The position numbers and the translations under genes were made by a program. A stretch of 64,000 nt of DNA from Hoplostethus atlanticus (taxonomy: Eukaryota; Chordata; Actinopteri; Trachichthyiformes; Trachichthyidae): NCBI GenBank assembly GCA_034670405.1, contig JAXDDX010000292.1, forward strand, positions 1-64,000. The letters are read 5' to 3'. Below, one piece after another: positions 20,963-31,513 of this stretch (position 1 is the first letter of the stretch; the number at the start of each line of letters is the position of its first letter). The notes beneath the pieces were generated by a model. The model saw nothing but the letters and a program-made list of their open reading frames with translations, made no database searches and had not been told where the DNA came from.

Positions 20963-21767
20963 TTTCATTGATTTTATAGTTTTATTCTGTTTTATTTTTC
21001 CCTACTGTATCATATTACTTTCTATTACTATCCTATTATCCTATTTATTTTCCCACAAGTATCAATAAAGTTTCACTTTGGTGATGGAGCTGGAGGATTT
21101 CTCTCCTCAATGGCTCCGCCCATCTCCAGTCAGGGGTGGAGACATTATTTTGCTCATACTAACCCTAACTCTTCAGTATTTCATCACCGATCGGGGTGGA
21201 GCCGGAAGTGCAGTAGAGAGGAAACTTTCAACCAAAGGAGGAGAGACAAGTACATGTTTTGTCCCTGAAAGTGGCCTGCTGAAATTAGATCTGCAATGTT
21301 GAATTTCTGTCCAGTATAAATTGGTTTCATCACATAGACTCCATTAATATGTTTACAGCTCAAAAAAAATCTGATTTCATGTTGAATATCTCTGTTCTGT
21401 CACGCTTTGCTGGGTGGCAAAAAAAATCTTTATGTCTAACATAAAGACACCACCAGTCTCAACAAGGTGAACCATGAACATACAATTTATAGTGGTGCAA
21501 GAATATAAATGGTCATGTCAGGATAAGAATTCTCTCCCGGACGTGTACATTTAGGTGTACTTTGTCAGAGTTAAGCGTTTTGCATATTTAGTTTTCCCAG
21601 AGTTCTCTTGTCTGGTTGTGCTGGAGCTTAGAGTATTAGACAAGAGAACATACATGCTTACAGTGTTTCCATGCTCATCCAGCTCATCGGTTATGACACA
21701 GGCCCAGCGCCAGAACTAAATCATAGGAAGGGCATTTGATTTTCGTGGGGGGCTCGTCATAGCCAGT
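20963..21767. other. Unassigned intergenic sequence
   Basis: No gene or known repeat recognised. The short open frames here lack any family resemblance. Confidence 0.4.
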
Positions 21768-21814
21768 GGTGGTAAATAACAAAGCAAAAATACTTTGTTA
21801 CTTTACTTAATTAC
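21768..21814 (+). repeat. Fragment of a hAT-type terminal sequence
   Basis: CAGTGGTGGTAAATAAC followed by TACTTTGTTACTTTACTTAA resembles the end of the common fish element seen in reverse at 33640-33843 (ending ACTTTTGCCACCTCTG). It is cut by the LTR that starts at 21815. Confidence 0.4.
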
Positions 21815-21900
21815 TGTGGCAGACTGGGGGGAGGGTGGGGGTGAGGCCTAGGCTGGATCCAGGAGAGAGTTGAGTCAGTGGACTGACTCTCCCTGGATAC

Positions 21901-23141
21901 TAGGGCTGTACCCGACTCAGAATTTTGTCAGTCGAATTGGATTCGGCCGTTAAATACGCCGATTCGACTATTCATTCCTTTTTTTTTTTTTAATATAGAT
22001 ATAATAATATAGACTATCTGGCAATCAGAAAATCCATTAGCATACGTTTCAGTGATGATTTCGAGCACATTAACATAGTCAAATGCAACAGAGTCATGGG
22101 AACATATTTTTGAGCATTTAAAAATCAATAAAAGACAGCTGCATATGATGCAAGATTTGAATGACGGCCTATTTGAATTGCCGACATATAGGCGTAATGA
22201 CAAATGGATTTGTCGGAATAATGAGACAGACAGCACACGTGTTTCTGTTTAAATCAAGCTCTTATAGCCAAATTTTTTTTTATTTCACTTCAGTTTAAAC
22301 ATGAAAAACAACGTGTAAATGAATAAAGAAATGAAACCGAAACCGTTTTAAATAGATTCACGGCATTCACAGCGCTTTGAAATAATAACTTCTCGTCTTC
22401 AGGCTTAGGCTACTGTATTTCTCTTTAAACATAAAATAAATAAATCTTAAGTGTGGGAGAGGAAAACTAGTTTGTCCACATTACTTGGGAGCAGTGAACT
22501 TCGGGTCTTGTTAACGAGGAAGCCGGCCTTTGAGAATATTCGCTCCGATGGTGTGGACGTGGAGGGGATGCAGAGTACACGTTTGGCTGCTGTGGACAGC
22601 TTTGGATAGCGGTCGTCGTTTCTTCTCCACCAGTTCAGTGGCCCCGCATCATCTTTTGTTTGATCCTGCATGTCTTCATTTCGTTCTGAATCAGTGACAG
22701 TCCCTCTTCTTCTTGATCAGTTGACATCATCAGCAGCATGGCTATCTCCTTCTCCTTGTCATTTTTTTCTTTTTTGGAGGAGGCTCAGTTTCCGTGCTGC
22801 TGTCCTCGCGTTCCATTTGCGCTGGGCCTTGCGCAATGTTTTGATACAGACTCTCGGCCAGATCTGCCACCGTTTCATATACCAGCACATGTTTGTCACA
22901 TGGATTTTTTTAAATTTTTAAATAGAATATAAAAAATATATATTCCCCTTATTTATAATTCCTCATTGAAATGTTATCCCCGTGGATTTTTGTAAGCTTC
23001 TATCTGTTCTATCCTGTTATTTTAATGCACACTGACTGACAAAAAAAAAAAAGAAAACGACTGCTCGACTTGAAGAATCTCAGTCGACTGACGGGTCTCC
23101 AACAGATGATTCGACTCGTCGACTTTCAGGGGGCAGCCCTA
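21901..23141 (-). mobile_element. hAT transposon, 1,241 bp, with perfect 8-bp target duplication
   Basis: CTGGATAC is duplicated at 21893-21900 and 23142-23149. Ends are TAGGGCTGTACCC and GGGGGCAGCCCTA, i.e. TAGGGCTG inverted termini. It carries the C-terminal end of a hAT transposase on the minus strand and nothing else coding, so it is an internally deleted, non-autonomous derivative. Confidence 0.85.
22447..22671 (-). pseudogene. hAT transposase C-terminal dimerisation domain fragment
   Basis: 75 codons include 'PLNWWRRN', 'YPKLSTAAKRVLCIPSTSTPSE' (first 20 residues diagnostic) and 'KTRSSLLPSNVDKLVFL', the conserved end of ZBED1-like hAT transposases used for dimerisation. The catalytic DDE part and BED finger are missing, so it cannot act as a transposase by itself. 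Confidence 0.8.
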
Positions 23142-23479
23142 CTGGATACAGCACCAGTTGCGGCTAATTAAGGCCGATTGCAGCCGAGTCCTTTTAACCT
23201 GTGTGTGCATGTGTGAACGAGAGAATGTCAGAGTGAAAGCCTGACTGAGTGCATGAGTTCGACAGGAGATCGGGAGGATCGAGTCGGACTATGGAGGGCA
23301 GGGTTAACGGGCCAACAGGCCGCTTTATTTGCACCACAGCAGAATAATTTGGTCTTGTATTTTCCTAAAGTACGGAAAAAACATTTTCTTTTTCTTCATT
23401 TTCTTCTCATCACCTAATCTAATACTTGCCTGGACTGGTCCATTCTCGACATGGAACTATTAATTATGCTAGCAGGAGG

Positions 23480-23765
23480 CTGCTCGATCCTGTCTTGCTA
23501 CACCTGTGGGGACGTCGGACATTCATCTGCCCTATGCCCCATGGCCAGCAAAATCTCAGCTCTCGCTCCAGATTCCCGACCGGCCTAAACCACAAAGTCA
23601 AGAGGGAGGATGCCCCCACTCCTCAGGTCTCCTTCCGAAACAAAAAAGCGGCATGCTAACACTTCCAAGTATGCACTTACCCTAACTGCATTTTCCTCCA
23701 CTCGTGCAGTGCTTGCGGGGAGGCTCATCCAGCATCAGTGTGTCCACGTCGGGGTCAAATCCAAA
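23480..23765 (+). pseudogene. DIRS gag-like fragment with zinc knuckles
   Basis: The plus strand reads 'CYTCGDVGHSSALC' (CX2CX4HX4C) near 23497 and, about 200 bp on, 'CSACGEAHPASVC', preceded by a Cys-rich 'CTYPNCIFLHS'. This pairing is typical of the end of DIRS ORF1. Frame changes and a stop after 'NKKAAC' show decay. Confidence 0.6.
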
Positions 23766-23869
23766 TAAAAGGGGGGATGGTTCCAAGAAATTCTAAAAAA
23801 ATTCCACTCCCGTTGACATTCCAGCACTGGCTCACGAATTATCGTGTCACCCCGACCCCACTTTTGTAG

Positions 23870-25195
23870 ATCACTTAATCACCGGTCTCTCTCATGGTTT
23901 TCGGGTGGGAGTCATATGACTGTCTCTCAAACTCACATCTCAAAAAACCTTAACTCCGCCTTGCAGGAACCACTCACAGTTTCCAATTTACTGAAAAAAT
24001 AATTAAATAAAGGTTATTTAATCGGCCCCTTCGACTCTCCTCCTTTCCCAGTTTTCCGCACCAGTCCCATCGACGTCGCTACCAGAAAATGTTTGGGCAA
24101 AAAGCGCTTGATTTTCGATCTTTCCACTCCTCGCTCCAGGTCCATCGAGAGTGTCAACAGCATGATTCCCCTCAAACCGTTCTCCTTATACTATGCTACG
24201 GTCGATAACGCCATACGCTTAATAAAACTGGCAGGTCGGGGCACTTGGTTGTCTAAAGCCAACATCGCAGACGCATTTAAAATCCTTCCCATCCATCCTT
24301 CGCAGTGGCCCATGTTCGGCGTCAAGTGGGATTCAAAATATTATTTTGCTGTTAGGTAAACTTTTGGCTGTCGAAGCAGCCCATGCATCTTCAATTTCCA
24401 CCTCGCTACAAACTTAGGGAAACTTTTCAGCGCCTCAGCATCCCTTTGTCCAATCGGTCCAGCTACGTCTCTCGAGTTTCTCGGTATCCTACTCGACAGT
24501 ATGGAAATTAAAGCCTCTCTGCCCGAAGAGAAGCTATCCCGCATCCGGCAGATTGCGCTATCATCCCTGACCACAAGCTGCTCTCCCTGCTCGGGCATCT
24601 AAATTTCACTATGTACATAATCCCACCAGGCTGCTCTTTAATTTCAAGGCTTCCCGATTTAGCATCATCAGCACCAAACCTTCACGACCAGTGAAGTCAT
24701 CAAGTCAGTCTTGGACAAAGGCTGCAGGTCTGATCTAAGATTTTGGTTCCATTTCTTAGACAACTGGAACGGCATTTATTTTTTCTATGAGGATATTGTG
24801 CAGTCAGCGGACGATTTGGAATTTTTCACAGACGCTCTGTCTGGGAGGTTCTACCAAGGTCAGTGGTTTGCAGGAAAGTGGCCTTCCCTATTCTCTAGCC
24901 TCGATCACTCCTCTGCCCTGTGTTTGAAATCTACCCAAACGTAGCAGCCTGCCACATCTGGGGACACCTGTGGTGCCGCAAACGCATCACAGTTAATTGC
25001 AACAACAAGGCCGCAGTAGCCATAATTAACAAAGGCCGTTCAGCTTCCAAAGCAATTATGCCTTTCATTAGGCACCTAATTTGGATCTCCGCAACTCACA
25101 ACTTCATTATCAGAGCTAACCATATCCCAGGTCATTACAACAAAATAGCTGACTCCCTGTCTCGATTCAACTTTCAGGCATTCCGGAGCTGCTGA
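23870..25195 (+). pseudogene. DIRS reverse transcriptase-RNase H, broken
   Basis: RT begins near 'SHGFRVGV' and 'GPFDSPPFPVFRTSPIDVA', continues with 'GKKRLIFDLS', 'FSLYYATVDNAI' and 'KANIADAFKILPIHP' (catalytic Asp in motif A). A stop lies at ~24358 just before the expected 'FG.RSSP' motif. Thumb-like sequence with 'LEFLGILLDSMEI' follows in another frame. RNase H-like sequence ends with 'VNCNNKAAVAIINKGRS' and 'NHIPGHYNKIADSLSRFNF'. At least three frame breaks are present. Confidence 0.7.
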
Positions 25196-26307
25196 GGGGG
25201 CAAGGCCAAGTCAAACAGGAGAAGGAGAGAACGGTGAAGAAGAGGAAGAGGGGGAAAACATTGTGGGTGTTGTCCATTTTGAAAGAAGATGATGGCCTGG
25301 AATACCAACTGCCAAAGCACCATCGCTGTGCCTGCCACCTTCTCAATCTGGTGTCAACAGTTGATGTCTCAGAAGCAAATGCCAATGCAGTCTATAAGAG
25401 GCTCTCTCATTCAGCGTTTTCAAAGTGCTGGACTCTATGGAACAAGAGCGGTAGATCCACCACAGCTGCAGAGATAATCGAAGAAAAATGCAAACTCCAG
25501 CTCTTGAGGCCAAATGAGACAAGGTGGAATTCTCTTTACCTGGCTGTGGAGAGGATTGTAAGGATCATGAGAGAACAAGTAGAAGGCGCCATTGCAGCTG
25601 TGTGCAGTGCGCTAAAAATTCCCATGTATGTACTTTATTTTCAAAACTTAATGACTGCAATATGAGGTCATATTATTTATTAATACATGTCAAAATTAAT
25701 AACATTTTGATAATTGATTAATTGAAATATATATATTTTTTACTTTATTGCCCTTAACACACATTAACAGGCAATTAACATTGCAAAACAAAATCACCTT
25801 GAGATTGGGCTTCACTTGACATACATGCACATATAGATGAAATAATACCATCCAGAAATAAGACACACACACTGATGTCCATCTACTTTTTAAAAATAGG
25901 CAGTTTTAGTTGTAGCTGGGCAGTCGTGTTCCATCATGTAAACATGTTTGACTTTTTGTAGCCATTTCTTTAATTTGTTTTTTTTGACAGGTTCACTCCT
26001 GCTGAGGTTGCGTTTCTCGCAGAATATGTGAAGATCATGAGCCCATTTGCAAAGGCGGTCAATGTTCTTCAGGGAGAGGCCAGTGTGCAGATGGGATGGC
26101 TGGTACCTACAGTAACACTACTCAAGGCTAAGCTCCAGCACCTTCGCATTTCCTCCAAGTTCTGTGGGCCTTTGGTGGATGCTCTTCAAGCAGAACTTGA
26201 AAGGCGTTTCGGACAGATGCTTGCTGATCCAGAGATAATTGCTGCTGCCATTCTTGTCCCCAAGTTCAGGACATGCTGGACAAGTGACAAAGGCATCCTA
26301 AAACTTG

Positions 26308-26638
26308 GTAAGTGTGGCACCGTTTACTTTATGCTTTACATTTGCTGAATATAATGAAGGAAATTTTGACATTTGAAGTATCCATAATATACTGAGCAAT
26401 TGTTTTTCATGCAATAGCAAGTAAAAGTCACATTCACTTGTGCAAACAAAATTATAATCCTATGCTAATCCTCATGTTTTGTGTATCAAAAATCATTTTA
26501 CAAAACATTTTAGCATTAAAATATTATCTAATCTAGTTTTAATTTTATAATATCTAATATCTAATTTTTTTTAATCTAGGTATTACAAAGGTGATGTTTA
26601 TGGGGGAAAATGGTAAAATCCTTCTTTGGTTTCCATAG
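26308..26638 (+). other. Intron 2 of the hAT transposase gene
   Basis: AT-rich, 331 bp, GT...AG, no coding signal. Intron 1 is 25626-25990 and likewise holds nothing recognisable. Confidence 0.5.
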
Positions 26639-26794
26639 GCCTTGACTACATCAAAAGCCATCTGAAGGAGCAACCCGTGGTGCATCCAGGTTACACTTCC
26701 CATTCTTCAGAGGAGGAGGATTTATTTTCCCCAATCAAGCAGTGCAATGCTCAAGAAGACACCAAGCAGCTAGAGTCCTACCTGGCCTGCCCAG

Positions 26795-27002
26795 TGTGGT
26801 ATTATTGTATGTCAGTACATAATAGGAGTGATTGACATGTATTTGACCAATAGGAACCAGTGTGGGGATATGCCGGGGAGGGTCAGAGTTAGGTTGCATC
26901 AGGGGAACTCACATGTTTGCTCGAGAGCTACTAAGCTAATAAAAGAGTTCCATATTAGTTAACAGTTTGTCTCACGCGTATATGTTCTTAGTGAACACGA
27001 CA
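26795..27002 (+). repeat. Gypsy 5' LTR (208 bp)
   Basis: TGTGGTATTATTG...GAACACGACA. It differs from the right LTR at three sites (GGAGTG/GGAATG, CTAAGC/CTACGC, GTTCCA/GTTTCA). An AATAAAAG signal is near its 3' third. Confidence 0.95.
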
Positions 27003-27016
27003 TGGTGTCAGAAGTG
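27003..27016 (+). promoter_or_regulatory. Gypsy primer-binding site, tRNA-Leu type
   Basis: TGGTGTCAGAAGTG directly follows the 5' LTR. From general knowledge of vertebrate tRNA-Leu(CAA) 3' ends (..CACTTCTGACA plus CCA) I infer that tRNA as primer. Only 14 bases match. Confidence 0.65.
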
Positions 27017-27087
27017 CTGTTAAACTAAATCGGAACGAAAAAGGTCTACCTGGATGGAAAAAGAAAGAGATTGGTGAGCAGTTAAAT

Positions 27088-27652
27088 GAGTAACAGTGAA
27101 GACGAGCAGAGTGGGGAAGGAGCTAGCAGAATGGCTAACACACCCAGCGCTACGTTTAGCATTCAGCCACCGGAGCCCTTTGATTTTTCCAAGCCGCACG
27201 AGTGGACAAAGTGGACAAAGTGGATACGGAGATTCGAGAGATTCCGTTAGGCAAGCAACTTAACAGCAAGCTCCGAAGAGAATCAGGTGAATACTTTGAT
27301 TTATTGTATGGGAGACGAAGCTGACGATGTTTTGAGAGGCTTGAAGCTTAGTGTTGCAGACCAGCGCCATTACACTAAAGTGAAGGATGGCTTTCAGTCG
27401 TTCTTTGTAGTGAAAAAGAATATCGTCTACGAACGCGCACGATTTAATATGCGCAAGCAAGAAGCTAACGAGAGTGTCGATGCATTCGTCACTGCCCTGT
27501 ATGCATTAGCAGAGCACTGCAATTTACGGAACTTTGCATGATGAGCTAATCAGGGACAGGATAGTGGTAGGGCTGGCAGACACACGGCTCTCAGAACGCA
27601 TGCAAATGCAAAAAGACTTAGACCTGGAAAAAGCCATTAAAATGTAAAGCAG
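27088..27652 (+). pseudogene. gag: Gypsy gag, interrupted
   Basis: A start at 27088 (MSNSEDEQS...) leads to 'FDFSKPHEWTKW', 'GDEADDVL' and 'FNMRKQEANESVDAFVTALY', capsid-type sequence of vertebrate Gypsy elements. It is stopped by TAG at about 27247, shifted by a one-base insertion in a T run near 27521, and stopped again at TAA near 27644, just before the nucleocapsid knuckles that open the pol frame. Gag is therefore not made intact. Confidence 0.75.
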
Positions 27653-30600
27653 ATGGATGTTAGCTCTGTGGACAGAGTGTTTAAAGGCAGACAGCAAAAT
27701 GAAAAGCCTAAATTCAGTAAATTCAACAGCAATGGAGCAAAGCCACACAGCAGTCAGAGCAAAAATCAAAAAAGCTCCCAGTGCTACAAATGTGGTGGCA
27801 CGCCTCACCCCAAGCACGAGTGCCCTGCCAATGCTGCCACGTGCCGTTCCTGTGGAAAAAAAGGTCACTACCAGCGTGTGTGCCTTGCAGGTAAAGCTGT
27901 GCATGGCATCGAGGAAGAGGAGGTAAGCTTCTTTCTCAGCTCTGTGACAGCTGGTGCTGGCCCATGGACTGTTGAAATAGACACAATGGACAAAAACATC
28001 ACTTTCAAACTTGACACCGGAGCGGACGTTACTGTTGTGTCACAGGCCGTTTTTAACAACATTTTTTCCAATGCACAACAGCCTGTTCTCCAGAAAGCAG
28101 AGAAACCTTTGTTTGGTCCAGGACGGATTCCACTGGATGTGTTGGGGTTTGCCAGACTGAAGCTGGGGAGAGGAGCCAAGCAGACCATGGAGAAGGTCTA
28201 TGTGGTCAAAAACCTGAGCACGCCTTTGCTCGGGAGGCCAGTCATTGTAGCCCTTGGCTTACTCATCCGTGTCGACGGCATAGACATGGAGACCCTCAAG
28301 ACAAGCTACCCCAAGCTGTGCAGCGGCCTAGGTGAGGTACATCAACCATACGCTATCAAGCTTAAACCAGAGTCTGTGCCATTTTCCTTGAAAACCCCCA
28401 GGAGGATTCCACTACCGATGATGGGGAAAGTCAAAGAAGAGCTCCAGCGCATGGAATGCCTGGGCGTCATCAGCCGCGTGGAGGAGCCAACTGACTGGTG
28501 CCCTGGCATGGTGGTCGTGCCCAAGAAAGATGGTAAAACTGTGCGTTTGTGTGTGGATCTGACCGGCTTGAACGAGTATGTGTGCCGCGAAAAGTACATT
28601 CTGCCGTCAGTAGAACAGAGCCTTGGGACGCTTGCCGGAGCGAAAACGTTCAGCAAACTGGATGCTAATGCGGGGTTCTGGCAAATTCCACTTACAGAGG
28701 AATCAGCCAAGTACACCACATTCATTACACCCTTCGGGCGGTTCCACTTTAAACGTCTTCCATTTGGCATTGCCTCAGCAGCTGAACATTTCCAGTGCAT
28801 GATGGCTGAGGTCATAGAGGGGCTAGAAGGCGTGGTCTGCCACATCGATGACCTATTGGTGAGGGGGCGGGACCAGGGAGAGCATGACGCTCGACTTCAT
28901 GCCGTGCTACAAAGACTGGAAAGAGCAGGCATCACACTGAACGTGGACAAGTGTGAGCTCTCCAAGAGCAAGGTGGTCTTCTTGGGCCATATCATCACAG
29001 CCACGGGCATCCGCCCTGACTCAAGAAAGACAGAGGCCATCATGGAGATGAAGGAGCCCACAAACGTTGGCGAGATGAGGAGTTTTCTCGGGATGGTCAA
29101 ACAGCTGGGAAAGTTCATTCCCCAGCTAGCGGAAAAAGACAAGCTGCTCCGCGACCTCCTTTCGAAGAAAAACTGCTGGGTCTGGGACGTGGACCAGGCG
29201 ACGGCGTTTAAAGCGCTGAAGAAAGCACTGTCTTCTCCTCCTGTGCTGGTCATGTATGACCCGAAAAGAGACACCAAAGTGTCAGCCGATGCATCATCGT
29301 ATGGCTTGGGAGGCGTTCTTCTCCAGAGGTGGAAGGAAGAATGGAAGCCTGTGGCTTATGCATCGCGGTCGCTTACTCCAACCGAACAACGGTACGCGCA
29401 GGTAGAGAAGGAGGCCCTGGGCCTCACATGGGCCTGCGAACGGTTCCGGGATTTCCTCATAGGAAAACATTTCTGCCTGGAGACCGACCATAAACCCCTC
29501 CTCAGCCTACTTGGAGCCCAAGCACTGGATCTTCTGCCGCCCAGAATTCAGCGTTTCAGGATGAGGCTAATGCGCTATTCGTACTCTATCGTGCACGTGC
29601 CAGGAAAGTCACTTTGGACAGCGGACACACTGTCGCGCTCAACGGTGAAATTGCGCATGTCCACAGCGGAACAGGAGCTGATGGAGAGCACCAACATTTA
29701 CGTGGACTGTGTCATAGAAAGCCTACCTGTCAGTCCCACATACATGGAAAACCCGAAAGAGCAGCTAAAAGCTGACCGTGTCTGCTCACGTGTCATGACG
29801 CTGTGCACAGAAGGATGGCCAGCGCATGCAAAACAGGAACCTGTGCTGAAAAGCTACTGGCCAGAGCGAGCTACACTCACAGTGAAAGACGGCTTACTGC
29901 TGAAAGACACACGGCTTGTAATACCTTCAGCAATGCGGAACGACGTGCTAGCCAAACTACACGAAGAACACCAAGGTGTGGTGAAGTCCAAAGAACGTGC
30001 TCGTCAGTCTGTGTGGTGGCCGGGACTCAGCCAGCAAGTGAACGAAATGGTGCTTAACTGCAGGACATGCATACAAGAGCGACAAAATCACAAAGAGCCA
30101 CTCATGCCATCAGAACGCCCTGAAAGACCATGGCAAAAGTTGGGGGCGGACCTGTTTGTCCTGGGGAGCAAAACTTACCTGCTTGTCGTCGATTACTTCT
30201 CCAGGTATGTTGAGATTGCACAATTATCGTACACCAGGTCCACCGACGTCATTGTTCATTTAAAGACGATTTTTGCACGCCATGGCGTTCCAGAGGTTCT
30301 GATGTCGGATAACGGGCCACAGTTTTCCGGACAAGCCTTCACTTCCTTTGTGGCTTCGTATGGGTTCAGACACATCACCAGCAGCCCGAGGTTTCCGCAG
30401 AGTAACGGTGAAGCGGAACGGGCAGTCCAGACCATTAAAAACCTCCTGAAAAAGGCAGGAGACCCCTACCTGGCTCTACTCGCCTATAGAGCCACACCTC
30501 TCCAGAGTGGTTACAGCCCAGCTCAGCTCCTCATGGGGCGACGTTTTTGCACCACGGTGCCGACTCTTCCCTCTCAGCTGGACCCGGCACTGCCTGACAG

Positions 30601-30889
30601 CATCGCATTCGCTTGGAAGGAAAGGGAGAAGGGGATGTCAGATGCTGAAAACTACAACAGGCGTCACCGTGCCAAAGCTCTCAGTGACTTGTCACCAGGA
30701 GAACAGGTATGGGTAACTGACGTAAAGGCATCTGGAACTGTGCTCCAGAACCACTCCAGTCCGAGGTCTTACTTGGTGGATCTACCTCAGGGGGTGGTGA
30801 GACGCAACCGCCAGCACCTGATACCTCTACACACACCTGCACGAGACAGAGTTCACACCACAGGAACAAACGCCAGAGCCAACTCCTGA
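27653..30889 (+). CDS. pol: Gypsy nucleocapsid-Pol polyprotein, intact (1,078 aa)
   Basis: Two CX2CX4HX4C knuckles (Cys44-Cys57 and Cys64-Cys77), an aspartic protease with 'LDTGAD' at ~120, reverse transcriptase at ~220-480 with 'KLDANAGFWQ' and catalytic 'HIDDLL' near 397, RNase H near 545-660 ('VSADASSYGLGG', 'ETDHKPL'), and an integrase with an HHCC finger near 767-810 and the DDE core (Asp ~833, 'SDNGPQF' ~885, Glu in 'NGEAERA' ~920). A C-terminal chromodomain-like region is not evident. It starts by the first Met after the gag stop; normally it would be made by readthrough or frameshifting from gag. No stop interrupts it, consistent with recent insertion. Confidence 0.95.
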   Translation: MDVSSVDRVFKGRQQNEKPKFSKFNSNGAKPHSSQSKNQKSSQCYKCGGTPHPKHECPANAATCRSCGKKGHYQRVCLAGKAVHGIEEEEVSFFLSSVTAGAGPWTVEIDTMDKNITFKLDTGADVTVVSQAVFNNIFSNAQQPVLQKAEKPLFGPGRIPLDVLGFARLKLGRGAKQTMEKVYVVKNLSTPLLGRPVIVALGLLIRVDGIDMETLKTSYPKLCSGLGEVHQPYAIKLKPESVPFSLKTPRRIPLPMMGKVKEELQRMECLGVISRVEEPTDWCPGMVVVPKKDGKTVRLCVDLTGLNEYVCREKYILPSVEQSLGTLAGAKTFSKLDANAGFWQIPLTEESAKYTTFITPFGRFHFKRLPFGIASAAEHFQCMMAEVIEGLEGVVCHIDDLLVRGRDQGEHDARLHAVLQRLERAGITLNVDKCELSKSKVVFLGHIITATGIRPDSRKTEAIMEMKEPTNVGEMRSFLGMVKQLGKFIPQLAEKDKLLRDLLSKKNCWVWDVDQATAFKALKKALSSPPVLVMYDPKRDTKVSADASSYGLGGVLLQRWKEEWKPVAYASRSLTPTEQRYAQVEKEALGLTWACERFRDFLIGKHFCLETDHKPLLSLLGAQALDLLPPRIQRFRMRLMRYSYSIVHVPGKSLWTADTLSRSTVKLRMSTAEQELMESTNIYVDCVIESLPVSPTYMENPKEQLKADRVCSRVMTLCTEGWPAHAKQEPVLKSYWPERATLTVKDGLLLKDTRLVIPSAMRNDVLAKLHEEHQGVVKSKERARQSVWWPGLSQQVNEMVLNCRTCIQERQNHKEPLMPSERPERPWQKLGADLFVLGSKTYLLVVDYFSRYVEIAQLSYTRSTDVIVHLKTIFARHGVPEVLMSDNGPQFSGQAFTSFVASYGFRHITSSPRFPQSNGEAERAVQTIKNLLKKAGDPYLALLAYRATPLQSGYSPAQLLMGRRFCTTVPTLPSQLDPALPDSIAFAWKEREKGMSDAENYNRRHRAKALSDLSPGEQVWVTDVKASGTVLQNHSSPRSYLVDLPQGVVRRNRQHLIPLHTPARDRVHTTGTNARANS

Positions 30890-31295
30890 GCAGGCTCCCA
30901 TGTCACCTGCTGTGGTACCCCAAGTCTCACCTGCAGAGACTCCCACTCTCAGAACTAGGTCTGGGAGAGCCATAGTTAAACCTAGTAGGCTTAACCTGTG
31001 AACTGGAAAAAAAGAAAAGAAAAGGCTATGTGTTACAGGTACTGTTCTATGAAAAAGAAAAAGCTAGCCTATGTTAATGTTTATGGGGTGTAGTTTTGAG
31101 CACTTTAAGAGAATGTAAGAAACAGTAATTGCTTAATTACATTAGATTGAATAATCACTAAAGTTAAAGTTAAGTGCCTATGTTAACACTGTTCTTCCGT
31201 ACAGGAGTTGGATAGGAACAGGCCCTTCAACAAAAGAGGCAGAATAATCCTCTAGGGTCTGATGAGACAAAGGCAGTCTACCCTTTGTTCTCTAG

Positions 31296-31305
31296 AAAGG
31301 GGAGA
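31296..31305 (+). promoter_or_regulatory. Gypsy polypurine tract
   Basis: AAAGGGGAGA abuts the 3' LTR at 31306. The preceding 30890-31295 is 3' untranslated sequence with no gene. Confidence 0.8.
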
Positions 31306-31513
31306 TGTGGTATTATTGTATGTCAGTACATAATAGGAATGATTGACATGTATTTGACCAATAGGAACCAGTGTGGGGATATGCCGGGGAGGGTCAGAGT
31401 TAGGTTGCATCAGGGGAACTCACATGTTTGCTCGAGAGCTACTACGCTAATAAAAGAGTTTCATATTAGTTAACAGTTTGTCTCACGCGTATATGTTCTT
31501 AGTGAACACGACA
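31306..31513 (+). repeat. Gypsy 3' LTR (208 bp)
   Basis: Same termini and length as the 5' LTR, with three substitutions. It is followed by target copy CCCAG and the resumed hAT exon. Confidence 0.95.

Larger units (their letters stand above)
21815..23345 (+). repeat. Second LTR of the 14952-15576 family, split by a hAT and rearranged
   Basis: Starts TGTGGCAGACTGGGG and follows the 625-bp LTR through CTGGATAC, where a hAT is inserted (21901-23141). It then continues (GTTGCGGCTAATTAAGGC, CGACAGGAGATCGGGAG). The last recognised part, GGTTAACGGGCCAACAGGCC to TTTATTTGCA (about 23298-23332), is in the opposite orientation to the same words in the first copy, so its tail is deleted and inverted. 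Confidence 0.65.
23400..25195 (+). mobile_element. DIRS-like tyrosine-recombinase retroelement, 5' part
   Basis: Gag-type zinc knuckles, then RT, then RNase H of the DIRS order lie here. The element resumes with its tyrosine recombinase at 33929 after 8.7 kb of later insertions. DIRS elements use a tyrosine recombinase in place of an integrase. All frames are broken, so this copy is inactive. The left end is not defined; it abuts the rearranged LTR near 23345. Confidence 0.7.
26795..31513 (+). mobile_element. Ty3/Gypsy LTR retrotransposon, complete and recent
   Basis: 4,719 bp with 208-bp LTRs that differ at three positions, a 5-bp target duplication CCCAG (26790-26794 and 31514-31518), a PBS at 27003, broken gag, a 1,078-codon open pol frame and a polypurine tract before the right LTR. 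Domain order (PR-RT-RNaseH-IN) defines Ty3/Gypsy. It is inserted within exon 3 of a hAT transposase. Stops and a frameshift in gag mean it would need Gag in trans. Confidence 0.95.
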
